A stretch of 64,000 nucleotides of DNA, from the NCBI GenBank assembly GCA_965247065.1, contig CBDFGN010000006.1:2418001-2482000 (forward strand). The letters run 5' to 3'. Of this stretch, positions 1-8,369 are shown one piece after another; the first letter of the stretch is position 1; every line of letters begins with the position of its first letter. This DNA comes from CBDFGN01 sp965247065. GTDB lineage: Bacteria > Bacteroidota > Bacteroidia > Cytophagales > Cyclobacteriaceae. The position numbers were made by a program, and so were the translations under genes. Under the pieces are notes generated by a model. It saw nothing but the letters and a program-made list of their open reading frames with translations, was not told the origin of the DNA and ran no database searches.

Positions 1-615
1 CGGAAGGATCTTGCTGTAATCGGCCTCATTATTTTTGAAGAACGGAATTGTAGTCTTGGTTGATTTGATATCCCGATAACTGTTAAATTGCTCCACCTTA
101 GAAACTCCCGGTTCCGGGGCAACCTGAGCGTCAAAATCACGGATAACCACATCGCTATGGAAATACAAAGTGAGTCCTACAATGAGGCCCAGGCCTATCT
201 GGCCAAAAATCTTGAATTTGCCGTGCAGCCCTTGCTTATCCTTTCTGAATATTTTTAGATAGTCATCGATAAAACCAATTATGCCAATCCAGATGGTTGT
301 GACCAACATCAGCATGATGTACACATTATCTATTTGAGCAAAAAGCAGAGTAGGTACAACGATCGCGGATATGAGCAGGATACCGCCCATAGTGGGCGTC
401 CCCTTCTTTTCCATTTGTCCTGCTAATCCCAAATCCCGAATTTCTTCTCCCAATTGTTTCTTTTGTAAATATTTGATAACCCTTTTTCCAAAGGTCACGG
501 TGATAAGCAACGATACGATCACCGCCATTCCGGATCGAAAGGAGATGTACTGAAATACGCCAGCACCTATCAGGTCAAATTCGCGATCCAAAAAATCAAA
601 TAGGTGATAAAACAT
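1..615 (-). CDS. mraY: phospho-N-acetylmuramoyl-pentapeptide-transferase, 3' part outside window
   Basis: MraY transfers phospho-MurNAc-pentapeptide to undecaprenyl phosphate, making lipid I at the inner membrane. The ATG is at 615 and 205 codons are visible before the window edge; the family is about 400 residues, so roughly half is missing. Reading from the start I see a hydrophobic first segment, then KKGTPTMGGIL near residue 72 and GFIDDYLKIFRKDKQGL near residue 115, the conserved Asp-Asp active-site loop of this family. It lies 8 nt after murE on the same strand, continuing the division/cell-wall cluster. No frame damage is seen in the visible part. The product is clear; only the C-terminus cannot be judged. 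Confidence 0.95.
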   Translation of the reverse strand, partial: MFYHLFDFLDREFDLIGAGVFQYISFRSGMAVIVSLLITVTFGKRVIKYLQKKQLGEEIRDLGLAGQMEKKGTPTMGGILLISAIVVPTLLFAQIDNVYIMLMLVTTIWIGIIGFIDDYLKIFRKDKQGLHGKFKIFGQIGLGLIVGLTLYFHSDVVIRDFDAQVAPEPGVSKVEQFNSYRDIKSTKTTIPFFKNNEADYSKILP

Positions 616-623
616 ATTTGGTT

Positions 624-2087
624 CTAGTTCTTGGAAAGTTTAAGCATCTCCAAAAGTACCTGTCGATCATCAAAAGGATATTTCTGTCCCTTGATCTCCT
701 GATACGCTTCGTGGCCCCTGCCAGCAACCAATATGATATCGTGATTGGTTGCTAAGGCGCATGCTGTTTTGATGGCCTCTTTGCGATCGGAGATCGAAAT
801 CGCCTTTTTAGACTGTACCGGGCTAATTCCCTTCCTCATTTCATCTATGATGTCTTCAGGCTTTTCATCCCTTGGATTATCAGATGTTAAGATCACCTGA
901 TCTGAATTTTCGCAGGCTATTTGGGCCATCAACGGCCTTTTCGCCCGATCTCGATTGCCTCCGCAACCTACCACCGTGATCAGTTTTTCATTGCCGGACC
1001 TAACACCCTTAATTGCGCCCAGAACTTTTTTCAAAGCATCCGGTGTGTGCGCATAATCAATGATGCCAATTACCTTTGAATCAATTGTAACTTGCTCAAA
1101 TCTTCCCGGAGCCGTCCCGGCTTCCGATAAAGAAGTCAGGACCTCATGATCATCTTCACCTAAAAGGCGCGCAGTGGCATAGGCGGCTAGTAGATTATAG
1201 GCATTGAAATCCCCAACCAGCTTGAACCAAACAATATTCTGATTTATCTCCAGTTCAGTTCCCATGAGAGTATGAGACAGCATCTTTGCCTTGAAATCTC
1301 CAATCGACTTCAGGGTGTAGGTATACTTTTTAGCCTTGGAATTTTGGGTCATTATTTGCCCGCGCTTGTCGTCTTTATTGACCAGTGCAAACGAATTCGA
1401 GGGTAGACCGTCAAATAATGACTTCTTGATAGCAATATATTCGTCAAATGAGCCATGGTAGTCAAGGTGGTCGTGGGTGATATTAGTAAATACGGCTCCT
1501 TCGAAGCTCAACCCGGCGATGCGGTGTTGCGCAAGGGCGTGGGAGCTCACTTCCATGAAACAGTGAGTACAGCCCCTGTTGACCATCTGCTGCAAGAGCT
1601 TGTTCAGCTGCAGGGCGTCAGGCGTGGTATAATCAGACTCGATCACCTGGTCATTGATTCGGTTTTCAACCGTGCTGATAAGCCCCGAGTTGTACCCAAG
1701 ATTCAGGTGGACATGCTGCAATAGTGTAGCGGTGGTGGTTTTTCCGTTAGTTCCGGTAATTCCAACCAATCGGAGCTTGGTTGAAGGATTCCCAAAAAAG
1801 TTGGAGGATACAATTCCCAGAGTTTTGGCTGAATTCTCTACCGTTACATAGGCAATTTGGTGTTTCATGGAAGAGGGCTCTGCCTGACACACGACAGCTA
1901 TTGCGCCATTCTCAATGGCCTGCCCGATGTACTCATGCCCATCTACCTGCAAGCCCTTAACAGCCACAAAAAGGTGGCCCGGCTTAACTTTTCGGGAATC
2001 AAATGAAATGCCGTTGATCTTGGCACTCATATCTCCCGATACACTGGTCGGTGAAGCCTTGTAAAGTAAATCCTTCAATAGCGACAT
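624..2087 (-). CDS. murE: UDP-N-acetylmuramoyl-tripeptide synthetase MurE
   Basis: MurE adds the third residue of the peptidoglycan stem peptide in the cytoplasm. At 487 residues it has the usual family length. The ATP-binding loop GITGTNGKTTT is at about residues 109-119, a Mur-ligase central domain follows, and the C-terminal domain carries SDNPRDEKPE near residue 405. The DNPR motif is typical of enzymes that add meso-diaminopimelate rather than lysine, so the wall is inferred to be of the DAP type. The ATG overlaps the stop codon of ftsI by one base (TAATG), which suggests translational coupling. It is followed closely by mraY. Confidence 0.97.
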   Translation of the reverse strand: MSLLKDLLYKASPTSVSGDMSAKINGISFDSRKVKPGHLFVAVKGLQVDGHEYIGQAIENGAIAVVCQAEPSSMKHQIAYVTVENSAKTLGIVSSNFFGNPSTKLRLVGITGTNGKTTTATLLQHVHLNLGYNSGLISTVENRINDQVIESDYTTPDALQLNKLLQQMVNRGCTHCFMEVSSHALAQHRIAGLSFEGAVFTNITHDHLDYHGSFDEYIAIKKSLFDGLPSNSFALVNKDDKRGQIMTQNSKAKKYTYTLKSIGDFKAKMLSHTLMGTELEINQNIVWFKLVGDFNAYNLLAAYATARLLGEDDHEVLTSLSEAGTAPGRFEQVTIDSKVIGIIDYAHTPDALKKVLGAIKGVRSGNEKLITVVGCGGNRDRAKRPLMAQIACENSDQVILTSDNPRDEKPEDIIDEMRKGISPVQSKKAISISDRKEAIKTACALATNHDIILVAGRGHEAYQEIKGQKYPFDDRQVLLEMLKLSKN

Positions 2088-4180
2088 TAGCCCAATTCAA
2101 TTCTTATTCTTCTGCCACGGGGTGCTCTGCTCCCGGGTCTTAGCGATTGTTTTCTAACTCTACCCAGGCCGTCAAAGTCTACCCGAAGACCCTTATTTTC
2201 AAGTAGGTAAATCGCGTCTTTCAAAGTCATCCCCGTCACGTCGGGAACAAGATTTGCGTATTGCTTATTGCTGATCCAGAATACAGTGTCTTCCTTGGTT
2301 CGGGTTTTCACCCAATCATCGTGGTCCACTGCGGTATTGAGTACATTCAACTGCTTGCATATAAGCTCCAGGTCGGGTCTAAAACCGGACCTGATTGTTG
2401 GATATACTCCAGCCTGAGCCGGAACTGGTTCAAATTCAATGTGCATTTCATAGTCACTGGTGTAAATTCTATCAGCAATTTCTCTGAAAACAGGTGCGGC
2501 GACGTCGCTTCCGTATTGGTAATAACCTTTAGGATTGTCGATTACCACGATGCAACTGAACCTCGGGTTCTCAGCGGGAAAGTACCCGACAAAGGAGGTG
2601 TAATACTTATTGGAATATCGACCGTTTACTATTTTCTGAGCCGTCCCGGTCTTGCCAGCGATAGTATAATATTCATTTTGAATTTGTCGCGCGGTTCCTT
2701 TCTCCACCACTCCGCGCAGCATGATCTTGACTTTTTCCAGGGTTTTTTGAGAACATATTTGCCGACGCAGGACTTTAGTTTTATAGGTCTCCACCGTTCG
2801 ATCCGCCTGGCGTACGTGTTTGACTATAATCGGACGAATCATTTGCCCATTATTTGCTACAGCGTTATAAAAGGCCAAAGTGTGCAAGGGAGAAATTTTT
2901 AACTCGTATCCGTGGGACATCCAGGGCAAGGTCAATCCGCTCCAGCTGGAATCCGAGGGATCCTTGATAAAAGGTTTTCCCTCCCCGATCATATGAAAGC
3001 CCAATGGGTCAGCAAGGCCCATCGACTTCAAATTGTCGATGTAATCCTGTGGCCTATCACCAAAATGCTCAACTACCATCTTGGCGATTCCTATGTTAGA
3101 GGATTTCTCAAATACCTGTTGAACTGTTAGGGTGCCGAATCCGCCCTCCTCATGGTCTCGCATGGTGGTATTGTGAAACTTGAATTCACCGTTTCCTGTT
3201 TCTATCGAATCGGTGAGTTCAATATGGGAATCTTCCAACAGGGCAACCATTGAGGCAAGCTTAAATGTAGATCCAGGTTCTCTTACGCCCTGGCTTCCAA
3301 CTGCATAGTTGTAAATCTCCCGGTATCCCCCGTTTCCATCCCTACTCAAATTGGACAGCGCCCTTATTTCGCCGGTTTTCACCTCCATAACAGCAACTGA
3401 TCCATAATCTGCCCGGTGAAGCATCAGGGCCTTGAGCAGGGCCGATTCTGCCAGGTCCTGGAGGTTCACGTCAATGGTCGTTTCAATGTCCAGTCCCTGA
3501 ACCGGCCTGATTTCGGAATCATCATAAACGGGCTTCCAATTACCACCAGCCATCTTCCGAAACAATGCCCGGCCATCGCTACCGGACAATAGGCGGTTAA
3601 AACTGTATTCAAGGCCAGCCCCAAAATTGTTTTCATTGATATACCCAATTGTCCGCGATCCCAGATACGAAAATGGTCTTAATCTCTTTTCAACCTTTTC
3701 GAAAATTACTCCACCCCCAAGGCGACCCTCCCGAAATAAGGGCCATCGCTCCATTTCTTTTTTTTGCTGGTACCCAATTCTTGTTTTGTTCAGTATCAGG
3801 TACTGTCTACCAGCAAGTCGGGCGTCGTTTATTCGACGGTGATAGAATTGCTCACTTTGATCCTTGAAGTGGTGGGAGAGCAAGTATGATAATGAGTCCA
3901 GGTTCTGGTCAAAGACATCCACTCCGGCCACTGTTGGATCGAAGGCCACTCGATAAAAGGGTACCGAGGTAGCCAACAGGCTGCCATTGTTGGAATATAT
4001 ATTTCCCCGGGTTGCCTTAACCTTACGGTATTTCAAAGTAATATTCTTGGAAATCTGTCGCCACTTGGAGCCCTCAACCAATTGGATCGAAATTATCCGG
4101 TATACAATCCCCAGAGAAAAAATGAATATTACCAGAAAGGCGACCCGAACCCTGAGAAGTATGGATTTCTTATGTTTCAA
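2087..4180 (-). CDS. ftsI: division-specific penicillin-binding protein (FtsI/PBP3-like) with C-terminal PASTA domain
   Basis: This is the septal transpeptidase that cross-links peptidoglycan with FtsW. A single N-terminal membrane segment spans about residues 10-30, then a PBP dimerisation domain, then the transpeptidase domain with the three active-site motifs: STFK at about 304-307 (catalytic Ser), SSN near 358 and KTGTAQK near 510. The last 60 or so residues (from about 635, containing VPDVTGMTLKDAIYLLENKG) form a PASTA domain, common in Bacteroidota FtsI. The start codon is TTG at 4180 and overlaps the ftsL stop (TTGA), so translation is probably coupled. Length (697 residues) is normal for the PASTA-bearing form. 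Confidence 0.95.
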   Translation of the reverse strand: MKHKKSILLRVRVAFLVIFIFSLGIVYRIISIQLVEGSKWRQISKNITLKYRKVKATRGNIYSNNGSLLATSVPFYRVAFDPTVAGVDVFDQNLDSLSYLLSHHFKDQSEQFYHRRINDARLAGRQYLILNKTRIGYQQKKEMERWPLFREGRLGGGVIFEKVEKRLRPFSYLGSRTIGYINENNFGAGLEYSFNRLLSGSDGRALFRKMAGGNWKPVYDDSEIRPVQGLDIETTIDVNLQDLAESALLKALMLHRADYGSVAVMEVKTGEIRALSNLSRDGNGGYREIYNYAVGSQGVREPGSTFKLASMVALLEDSHIELTDSIETGNGEFKFHNTTMRDHEEGGFGTLTVQQVFEKSSNIGIAKMVVEHFGDRPQDYIDNLKSMGLADPLGFHMIGEGKPFIKDPSDSSWSGLTLPWMSHGYELKISPLHTLAFYNAVANNGQMIRPIIVKHVRQADRTVETYKTKVLRRQICSQKTLEKVKIMLRGVVEKGTARQIQNEYYTIAGKTGTAQKIVNGRYSNKYYTSFVGYFPAENPRFSCIVVIDNPKGYYQYGSDVAAPVFREIADRIYTSDYEMHIEFEPVPAQAGVYPTIRSGFRPDLELICKQLNVLNTAVDHDDWVKTRTKEDTVFWISNKQYANLVPDVTGMTLKDAIYLLENKGLRVDFDGLGRVRKQSLRPGSRAPRGRRIRIELG

Positions 4181-4548
4181 TTGTCTTTGGTGATTTTGAA
4201 TGGGGGTACCAGACTTTGACTCAAACCCATCGATTCGACCTTTTTGGATACTTCCGATTGTTTACTATCGAACATATAATCGGCTTTCAATGTGGTATAA
4301 TCGGCTCTGAGATTATCAACCTCCACTTGTAACCTGTCTATTTCCCTAATTGTCCTCTCAGCATAATGATTGTTGCCAATGTAGACTATGCCCAAAAAGC
4401 AGACGTACAGGACGTGGGGCAAATACTTTAATGGCAAGCCGTCTTCAATCCATGGATTTACATTCAGGTGATTTTCAATAAAGGTGAAGAACGATGTTCT
4501 CTCCTCTGGGTCCTGATCGATATTGAATAAATTATTTGACACGATCAC
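4177..4548 (-). CDS. ftsL: FtsL-like division protein
   Basis: A 123-residue bitopic protein between rsmH and ftsI, the canonical ftsL position. A cytoplasmic stretch of about 40 residues precedes one membrane segment (LPHVLYVCFLGIVYIG, about residues 43-58), followed by a short coiled coil (IREIDRLQVEVDNLRADYTTLKADY, about 68-92, split here by heptads). FtsL recruits FtsB/FtsQ and activates FtsWI. Sequence conservation in this family is poor, so the call rests on size, topology and position. The start is GTG at 4548; an ATG two bases upstream is out of frame. The stop overlaps the ftsI start. Confidence 0.85.
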   Translation of the reverse strand: MIVSNNLFNIDQDPEERTSFFTFIENHLNVNPWIEDGLPLKYLPHVLYVCFLGIVYIGNNHYAERTIREIDRLQVEVDNLRADYTTLKADYMFDSKQSEVSKKVESMGLSQSLVPPFKITKDN

Positions 4549-4559
4549 ATTGATTTTGT

Positions 4560-5462
4560 CTAAGTCTTTTCTGCCACTCTGAGTTTAGCGCTTCGAGCCC
4601 TTGAGTTTTTTCGGGTCTCTTCCTCCGTGGGAATCACAGGCTTTCTGGTAATCGGGATCATGGGCCGGATCAGGTTGCCGTAAAAATCCTTAATAACCTC
4701 TCCTTTTATATTTCCCATGCGCATATAGTTCTTTACCAGTCGGTCTTCCAAAGACTGATAGGAAATCACCACTAGTCGGCCCCCTTTGTTGAGCACATGG
4801 CCGGTTTGTGGGAGCATTTCCTCCAAGGATTTCAGTTCCTGATTCACTTCGATCCTAAGGGATTGAAAGACCTGGGCAAAATATTTGTTCACCCGGCCAC
4901 GGGGAGCCAGGGATGACAGCAGCTTCTTAAACTCAGATCCTGTTTTGATGGCTTGCGTGCTCCTGGATTGGATAATTACCTTGGACAGCGTAACGGCATT
5001 CCTGATCTCTCCGTAATTGGAAAAAACTTTCTGCAGACCTTCCTTGGGGTATTCATTTAATATCTTGGAAGCCGTCAAGTCCCCCTTTTGATCCATGCGC
5101 ATGTCGAGAGGACCGTCCCAGCGAGTAGAAAAACCCCTTTTCGCCACGTCAATCTGATGGGACGACACGCCGAGGTCGGCTAGAATCCCATCAACGTATT
5201 GGTGGCCCTTCAGATTTAGGTAACTTTGCATGTGCCTATAATTGGCGCTTATAAACAAGAAAGACTTAGTAGGGAATTGGCCAGCACTTTGCAATGCTGC
5301 AGGGTCCCTGTCGAATCCTATTAGTGTCCCTTTTTTCAGCCTTTTCATTATTTCCTTTGAATGACCCCCGCCACCAAAGGTCAAATCAACATATACACCA
5401 TTATCCTTAATATTTAACCCATCTAAACACTCAGTCATCATTACCGGCTCGTGGTAACTCAT
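4560..5462 (-). CDS. rsmH: 16S rRNA (cytosine1402-N4)-methyltransferase RsmH
   Basis: RsmH (MraW) methylates N4 of C1402 in the 16S rRNA decoding centre using S-adenosylmethionine. At 300 residues it matches the family. The N-terminus has HEPVMMTECLDGL followed by the SAM-binding motif DLTFGGGGHS at about residues 27-36, and ADLGVSSHQID near 95. The C-terminus has SYQSLEDRLVKNYM, also diagnostic, and ends in a basic RARSAKLRVAEK tail. The ATG at 5462 is 10 nt downstream of the mraZ stop. It is the second gene of the cluster as in most bacteria. Confidence 0.97.
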   Translation of the reverse strand: MSYHEPVMMTECLDGLNIKDNGVYVDLTFGGGGHSKEIMKRLKKGTLIGFDRDPAALQSAGQFPTKSFLFISANYRHMQSYLNLKGHQYVDGILADLGVSSHQIDVAKRGFSTRWDGPLDMRMDQKGDLTASKILNEYPKEGLQKVFSNYGEIRNAVTLSKVIIQSRSTQAIKTGSEFKKLLSSLAPRGRVNKYFAQVFQSLRIEVNQELKSLEEMLPQTGHVLNKGGRLVVISYQSLEDRLVKNYMRMGNIKGEVIKDFYGNLIRPMIPITRKPVIPTEEETRKNSRARSAKLRVAEKT

Positions 5463-5472
5463 CGGGGGTCAT

Positions 5473-5916
5473 TCACTCCTTTAAGTACTTCTGCGCCAAC
5501 CTGGAGAATTCGTCCTGATCCTTGATCAGAAAGTCCTCATATAGTGTGGCATTCCAAATTTCAACTCGGTTGCCCATCCCAACCATAACTACATCTTTTT
5601 CCAGTTGAGCATGCTTGATCATGGGTTTGGGAATTAAGAACCTTCCCATATTGTCCAATTCAACTATGGTATTCCCTCGAAAGAAATTCCGTTGTAACGA
5701 TCTGAATTCCTGATTGAATTCATTCAAACCCGCTATTCTCGAATAGATCTTCTTGTATTCTACCAGTGGATACAATACCAAGCAGGGCTCAAAACCGGTA
5801 CGCACAACTAATTCATTACCAGAGGCCTCAGGTAACCCAGCCTTGATCTTGGCTGGAAGAACCACCCTACCTTTTGCGTCAAGCTTGCCCTCATACTCAC
5901 TGGTAAAAAATGACAT
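5473..5916 (-). CDS. mraZ: transcriptional regulator / division protein MraZ
   Basis: MraZ is a DNA-binding ring protein with two SpoVT/AbrB-like domains that controls its own dcw operon. I chose the ATG at 5916 (MSFFTSEYEGKLDAKGRV), giving 147 residues; a reading frame extends 32 codons further upstream, but that extension covers the operator repeats and does not resemble the family. The first AbrB-like half has LDAKGRVVLPAKIK, and the second has ELDNMGRFLIPKPM, the repeated D-x-x-GR-x-x-(L)P signature. It is the first gene of the minus-strand division cluster and sits just downstream of MraZ-type boxes. Confidence 0.96.
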   Translation of the reverse strand: MSFFTSEYEGKLDAKGRVVLPAKIKAGLPEASGNELVVRTGFEPCLVLYPLVEYKKIYSRIAGLNEFNQEFRSLQRNFFRGNTIVELDNMGRFLIPKPMIKHAQLEKDVVMVGMGNRVEIWNATLYEDFLIKDQDEFSRLAQKYLKE

Positions 5917-5970
5917 TCTGTTCCGGTTAAAGGGTCCAATCTGCACAAATGAAAATAAAATAATTGACAA

Positions 5971-6012
5971 ATTCAACCACTTTCTACCACTTTCTCCCAC
6001 AAAGTTATCCAC
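5971..6012 (-). promoter_or_regulatory. MraZ operator: direct repeats of GTGGNNGAAA at 10-bp spacing
   Basis: Read on the minus strand, 6000-5971 gives three consecutive decamers: GTGGGAGAAA, GTGGTAGAAA, GTGGTTGAAT. A fourth weaker unit, GTGGATAACT, starts at 6012. MraZ proteins are known to bind short G-rich direct repeats with one-turn spacing in front of their own gene, so this is very probably the autoregulatory site. It begins about 55 bp upstream of the chosen mraZ start. I could not identify a convincing Bacteroidota -7/-33 promoter around it. Confidence 0.8.
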
Positions 6013-6194
6013 GTTGGAGCTTAAGTCAGGTCAAATAGGCGTATCTATTCCTATAACAGCTGAAATTCAACTACTTGTAAATCAGGATAGAAGGGATGTT
6101 CAGGTCTAGTATTTATAGAATGATGAAGGACTGAGTCTGAATAACTATAATATAAACAATAAATGATTGTACTTTTTATATAGTTACTCAGTCA

Positions 6195-6214
6195 GTGGTA
6201 GAAAGTGGGAAGGG
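6195..6214 (+). promoter_or_regulatory. inverted copy of the MraZ-type boxes
   Basis: On the plus strand, GTGGTAGAAA is followed directly by GTGGGAAGGG. The 14 bases GTGGTAGAAAGTGG at 6195-6208 are identical to the minus-strand operator at 5990-5977. The two copies face each other about 200 bp apart upstream of mraZ. It may be a second MraZ site, allowing looping, or a duplicated remnant; the sequence alone cannot decide. Confidence 0.45.
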
Positions 6215-6250
6215 GTTTTGGCAGTTAGCACTGTGGCAGGGAAGCCGTCA

Positions 6251-6447
6251 ACAGTCACCAGTAAAACAGTCAGCAGTAAACAGTCACCAGTAAAACAGTC
6301 ACCAGTAAAACAGTCACCAGTAAAACAGTCACCAGTAAAACAGTCACCAGTAAAACAGTCACCAGTAAAACAGTCACCAGTAAAACAGTCACCAGTAAAA
6401 CAGTCACCAGTAAAACAGTCAGCAGTAAACAGTCAGCAGTAAACAGT
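6251..6447. repeat. 15-bp tandem minisatellite
   Basis: Nine perfect copies of CAGTCACCAGTAAAA run from 6281 to 6415, flanked on both sides by degenerate copies (14- and 15-bp variants such as CAGTCAGCAGTAAA). The unit is a multiple of three, so it can be read as a repeated SPVKQ peptide, but the frame has no plausible start, no known domain and no neighbour that would explain it; I treat it as non-coding. It fills the gap between the division cluster and the NmrA-like gene. The rest of 6013-6528 contains only the MraZ boxes and the hairpin listed separately. Confidence 0.9.
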
Positions 6448-6459
6448 CAGCAGGTAAAA

Positions 6460-6485
6460 CTGTTGACAGCTAAAACAGTCAACAG
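6460..6485. repeat. short inverted repeat after the minisatellite
   Basis: CTGTTGAC at 6460-6467 is complementary to GTCAACAG at 6478-6485, with a 10-base loop. It could form a hairpin on either strand. There is no T-tract, so an intrinsic terminator is not supported. The arms resemble diverged minisatellite units and may simply have come from them. Confidence 0.4.
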
Positions 6486-6528
6486 CTCGCGGGGCCCGGG
6501 ATAGGGAGGCGGACCAATTCTTCGATCC

Positions 6529-7395
6529 TTATTTCAAAGCGTGTATCAAAACTTCATTCACAAAGTCCTCCAAGCCTCGAGCCTTCTCACCCGTCATAAT
6601 CTCCACGTCATCATTTACAAAATTTCCCCAATTCTCAGAATAGGCCCTGGAATATTCCACCATGACCTCCGCTCCCCATTCACCCCAGCCCAGGCCCAGA
6701 ATAGCCTCTCTTACGGCGTCAAGCGAAACGGGTACATAATTGACCGGCTTGCCGAATGCATCCGAAATTATCCTGGCAACATCATTAAATGAGATTGAAT
6801 CAGGTCCGGTTGGATTATATATTTTGTTCTCATGACCGTCGTTCAAAAGAACTGATGTGGCACAAGCCGAGATATCACGAACATCAATCATTCCCATTTT
6901 ACCCTCCCCCATTCCCCAATAAATATTATCGTCGCTCTTGATAGTTTCCACTGAACCGAACAGATTCTGCATAAAGAAGTGAGGGCGCAAGATTGTGTAG
7001 GTCAATCCGGAAGAAATAAGCGCTTCGTCACTTTTGTGGTGGAGACGACCGTTATCGGTTGGAGCGTCTGCGGCGGCCCCTATGGCGGAGATTCGAACGT
7101 AATACGGGGATCCTGAACTCAAAGCTGCACTCAGAATGGCCTCGCCTTGAACCACTGCATCCGGATTCGGGGCTGTAATGGCCAAGAAAGCATCTACTCC
7201 TTCCGCGGCCTGGTTTAAAGCGACTTGATTGGAGTAATCGCCCTGGGCTAACTCAGCGCCTACGCTTTTAAGGCCCGATGCCTTTTCTATGTCTCTAACG
7301 TAAGCGCGCACCTCCGCCCCGCCTTGGATCAGGGCCGGTATTACCAGCCCTCCGATATTACCGGTTGCCCCGGTGACCAGAATTTTTTTTGACAT
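6529..7395 (-). CDS. NmrA-like / atypical short-chain dehydrogenase family protein
   Basis: A 288-residue NAD(P)-binding Rossmann protein. The N-terminus ILVTGATGNIGGLVIPAL (about residues 5-22) is the GxxGxxG dinucleotide loop of the NmrA/atypical SDR group. The later YTILRPHFFMQNL (about 133-145) is the substrate-pocket segment seen in NmrA and quinone oxidoreductase 2-like proteins. There is no clear YxxxK catalytic pair, so it may be a redox sensor or a quinone/NADPH reductase; the substrate is unknown. It is isolated, with an intergenic region on each side. The start ATG at 7395 is firm because the nucleotide-binding strand begins at residue 4. Confidence 0.85.
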   Translation of the reverse strand: MSKKILVTGATGNIGGLVIPALIQGGAEVRAYVRDIEKASGLKSVGAELAQGDYSNQVALNQAAEGVDAFLAITAPNPDAVVQGEAILSAALSSGSPYYVRISAIGAAADAPTDNGRLHHKSDEALISSGLTYTILRPHFFMQNLFGSVETIKSDDNIYWGMGEGKMGMIDVRDISACATSVLLNDGHENKIYNPTGPDSISFNDVARIISDAFGKPVNYVPVSLDAVREAILGLGWGEWGAEVMVEYSRAYSENWGNFVNDDVEIMTGEKARGLEDFVNEVLIHALK

Positions 7396-7832
7396 AATTA
7401 TTAAGTTTAGAGTTTATTATGACGGGAACGCAAAAGTCTAAAATTCAATACCAGCACGCAAGCGTGTCCGTCTATTATTTACGATATGGCCTAGCGATAC
7501 GTTTGAAACATCCATAATCCTTTCTAATTTTCTGAAATTCTTATGGTCAACGTTGACCTCTATCTTGTCTAAATCCCAATGAACGCGGTGGAGGTGGAAG
7601 CCATTACCTCCCAGATTTAGCCCTGGGAGATTATCAGATTTAAAAGAGTTCCCTATGATTTCGATTGCTCGGGTCAAGAGTTGAGGGTTGGAAAGTTGGA
7701 AAATTTCATGGTTGGAAAGTTGCGGAGGCTGATGGTTAAGAAAGTTTAAAAGTTTGAGCGTTAAGAGGGTTTGGTCGAAATCTATGGACCTGAGATTTTA
7801 GACTTTAAACTGCAAAATTTAAACAATATAGT
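7396..7832. other. intergenic region with a weak 79-codon frame and GTTGGAAAGTTGG-type repeats
   Basis: About 440 bp without a gene I can support. A minus-strand frame at 7438-7677 (TTG start, 79 codons) has an ordinary composition but matches nothing I recognise and lacks domain features; it may be a remnant. From about 7684 to 7740 the plus strand repeats GGTTGGAAAGTTGG-like units, a degenerate motif also seen inverted near 58108-58160. No RNA gene or terminator is evident. Confidence 0.4.
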
Positions 7833-8288
7833 TTATTGCCCTATAAATGGGATCTTCTCCATAATCTCCAACCGGGACTTGGTTCTACTGTACACCTCGT
7901 TTTGATAAAAGCTGGCAGCGGATGGAATTCCCACCTCCTTACTAAGTAATTCAAAATACTTCTCTTTTATCCTGAGATCGTCCTTTCGAAGCTCAATAGC
8001 CACGTGGATCATTTTGTATTCCTGTGCCTCGGTGAGGATCTCATATTCCCGGGTATAAGCATCAATCAAATCCATGAACTGGGCAGTCAGAGCATTCTTC
8101 TCCTGGGAGTAGCGATCATAAATAGCCCAGAATCTTGCCGAGTCCTCCTTCTCTATGGGAACTGTGCTTAGCACCGCCTGCCTGGATTGGGTATCCAGAA
8201 ATTCCAAGTAATCCTGCTTCGCATGATCACTTATTTGCGCACCTGCCGTCGAACCAAAAAATACGAATATGATTACTAACTTGTTCAT
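7833..8288 (-). CDS. small exported protein of unknown function
   Basis: I place the start at 8288 (MNKLVIIFVFFGSTAGAQ), which gives a typical signal peptide with an AxA-like cleavage site and a mature protein of about 133 residues; a longer frame begins 18 codons upstream. The mature part is highly charged and helical, with several Glu/Arg-rich stretches (YDRYSQEKNALTAQFMDLID, ELRKDDLRIKEKYFELLSKE), loosely like Spy/CpxP-type periplasmic helical proteins, but no LTxxQ signature is visible. It follows the polyprenyl synthase gene on the same strand after an 81-nt gap. The role is unknown. Confidence 0.7.
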   Translation of the reverse strand: MNKLVIIFVFFGSTAGAQISDHAKQDYLEFLDTQSRQAVLSTVPIEKEDSARFWAIYDRYSQEKNALTAQFMDLIDAYTREYEILTEAQEYKMIHVAIELRKDDLRIKEKYFELLSKEVGIPSAASFYQNEVYSRTKSRLEIMEKIPFIGQ

Positions 8289-8369
8289 AGGAATCTTGGG
8301 ATCTTCTGCTAGTAAAGATATCTCAGCTCCTTCAATTTTCAACCTTCACCGAAGGGGAGGGCGGCTGAA

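Noticed and set aside
2261..2902. Long plus-strand frame opposite ftsI
   Set aside because: Antisense shadow of a clear PBP gene; no signal peptide or known domain.
6167..6442. A plus-strand frame that encodes repeated SPVKQ
   Set aside because: It is the 15-bp minisatellite read in one frame; TTG start, no signal or domain, and codons identical in every copy, so not treated as a gene.
6251..6447. CRISPR-like array
   Set aside because: The units are adjacent without spacers and only 15 bp; no cas genes nearby.
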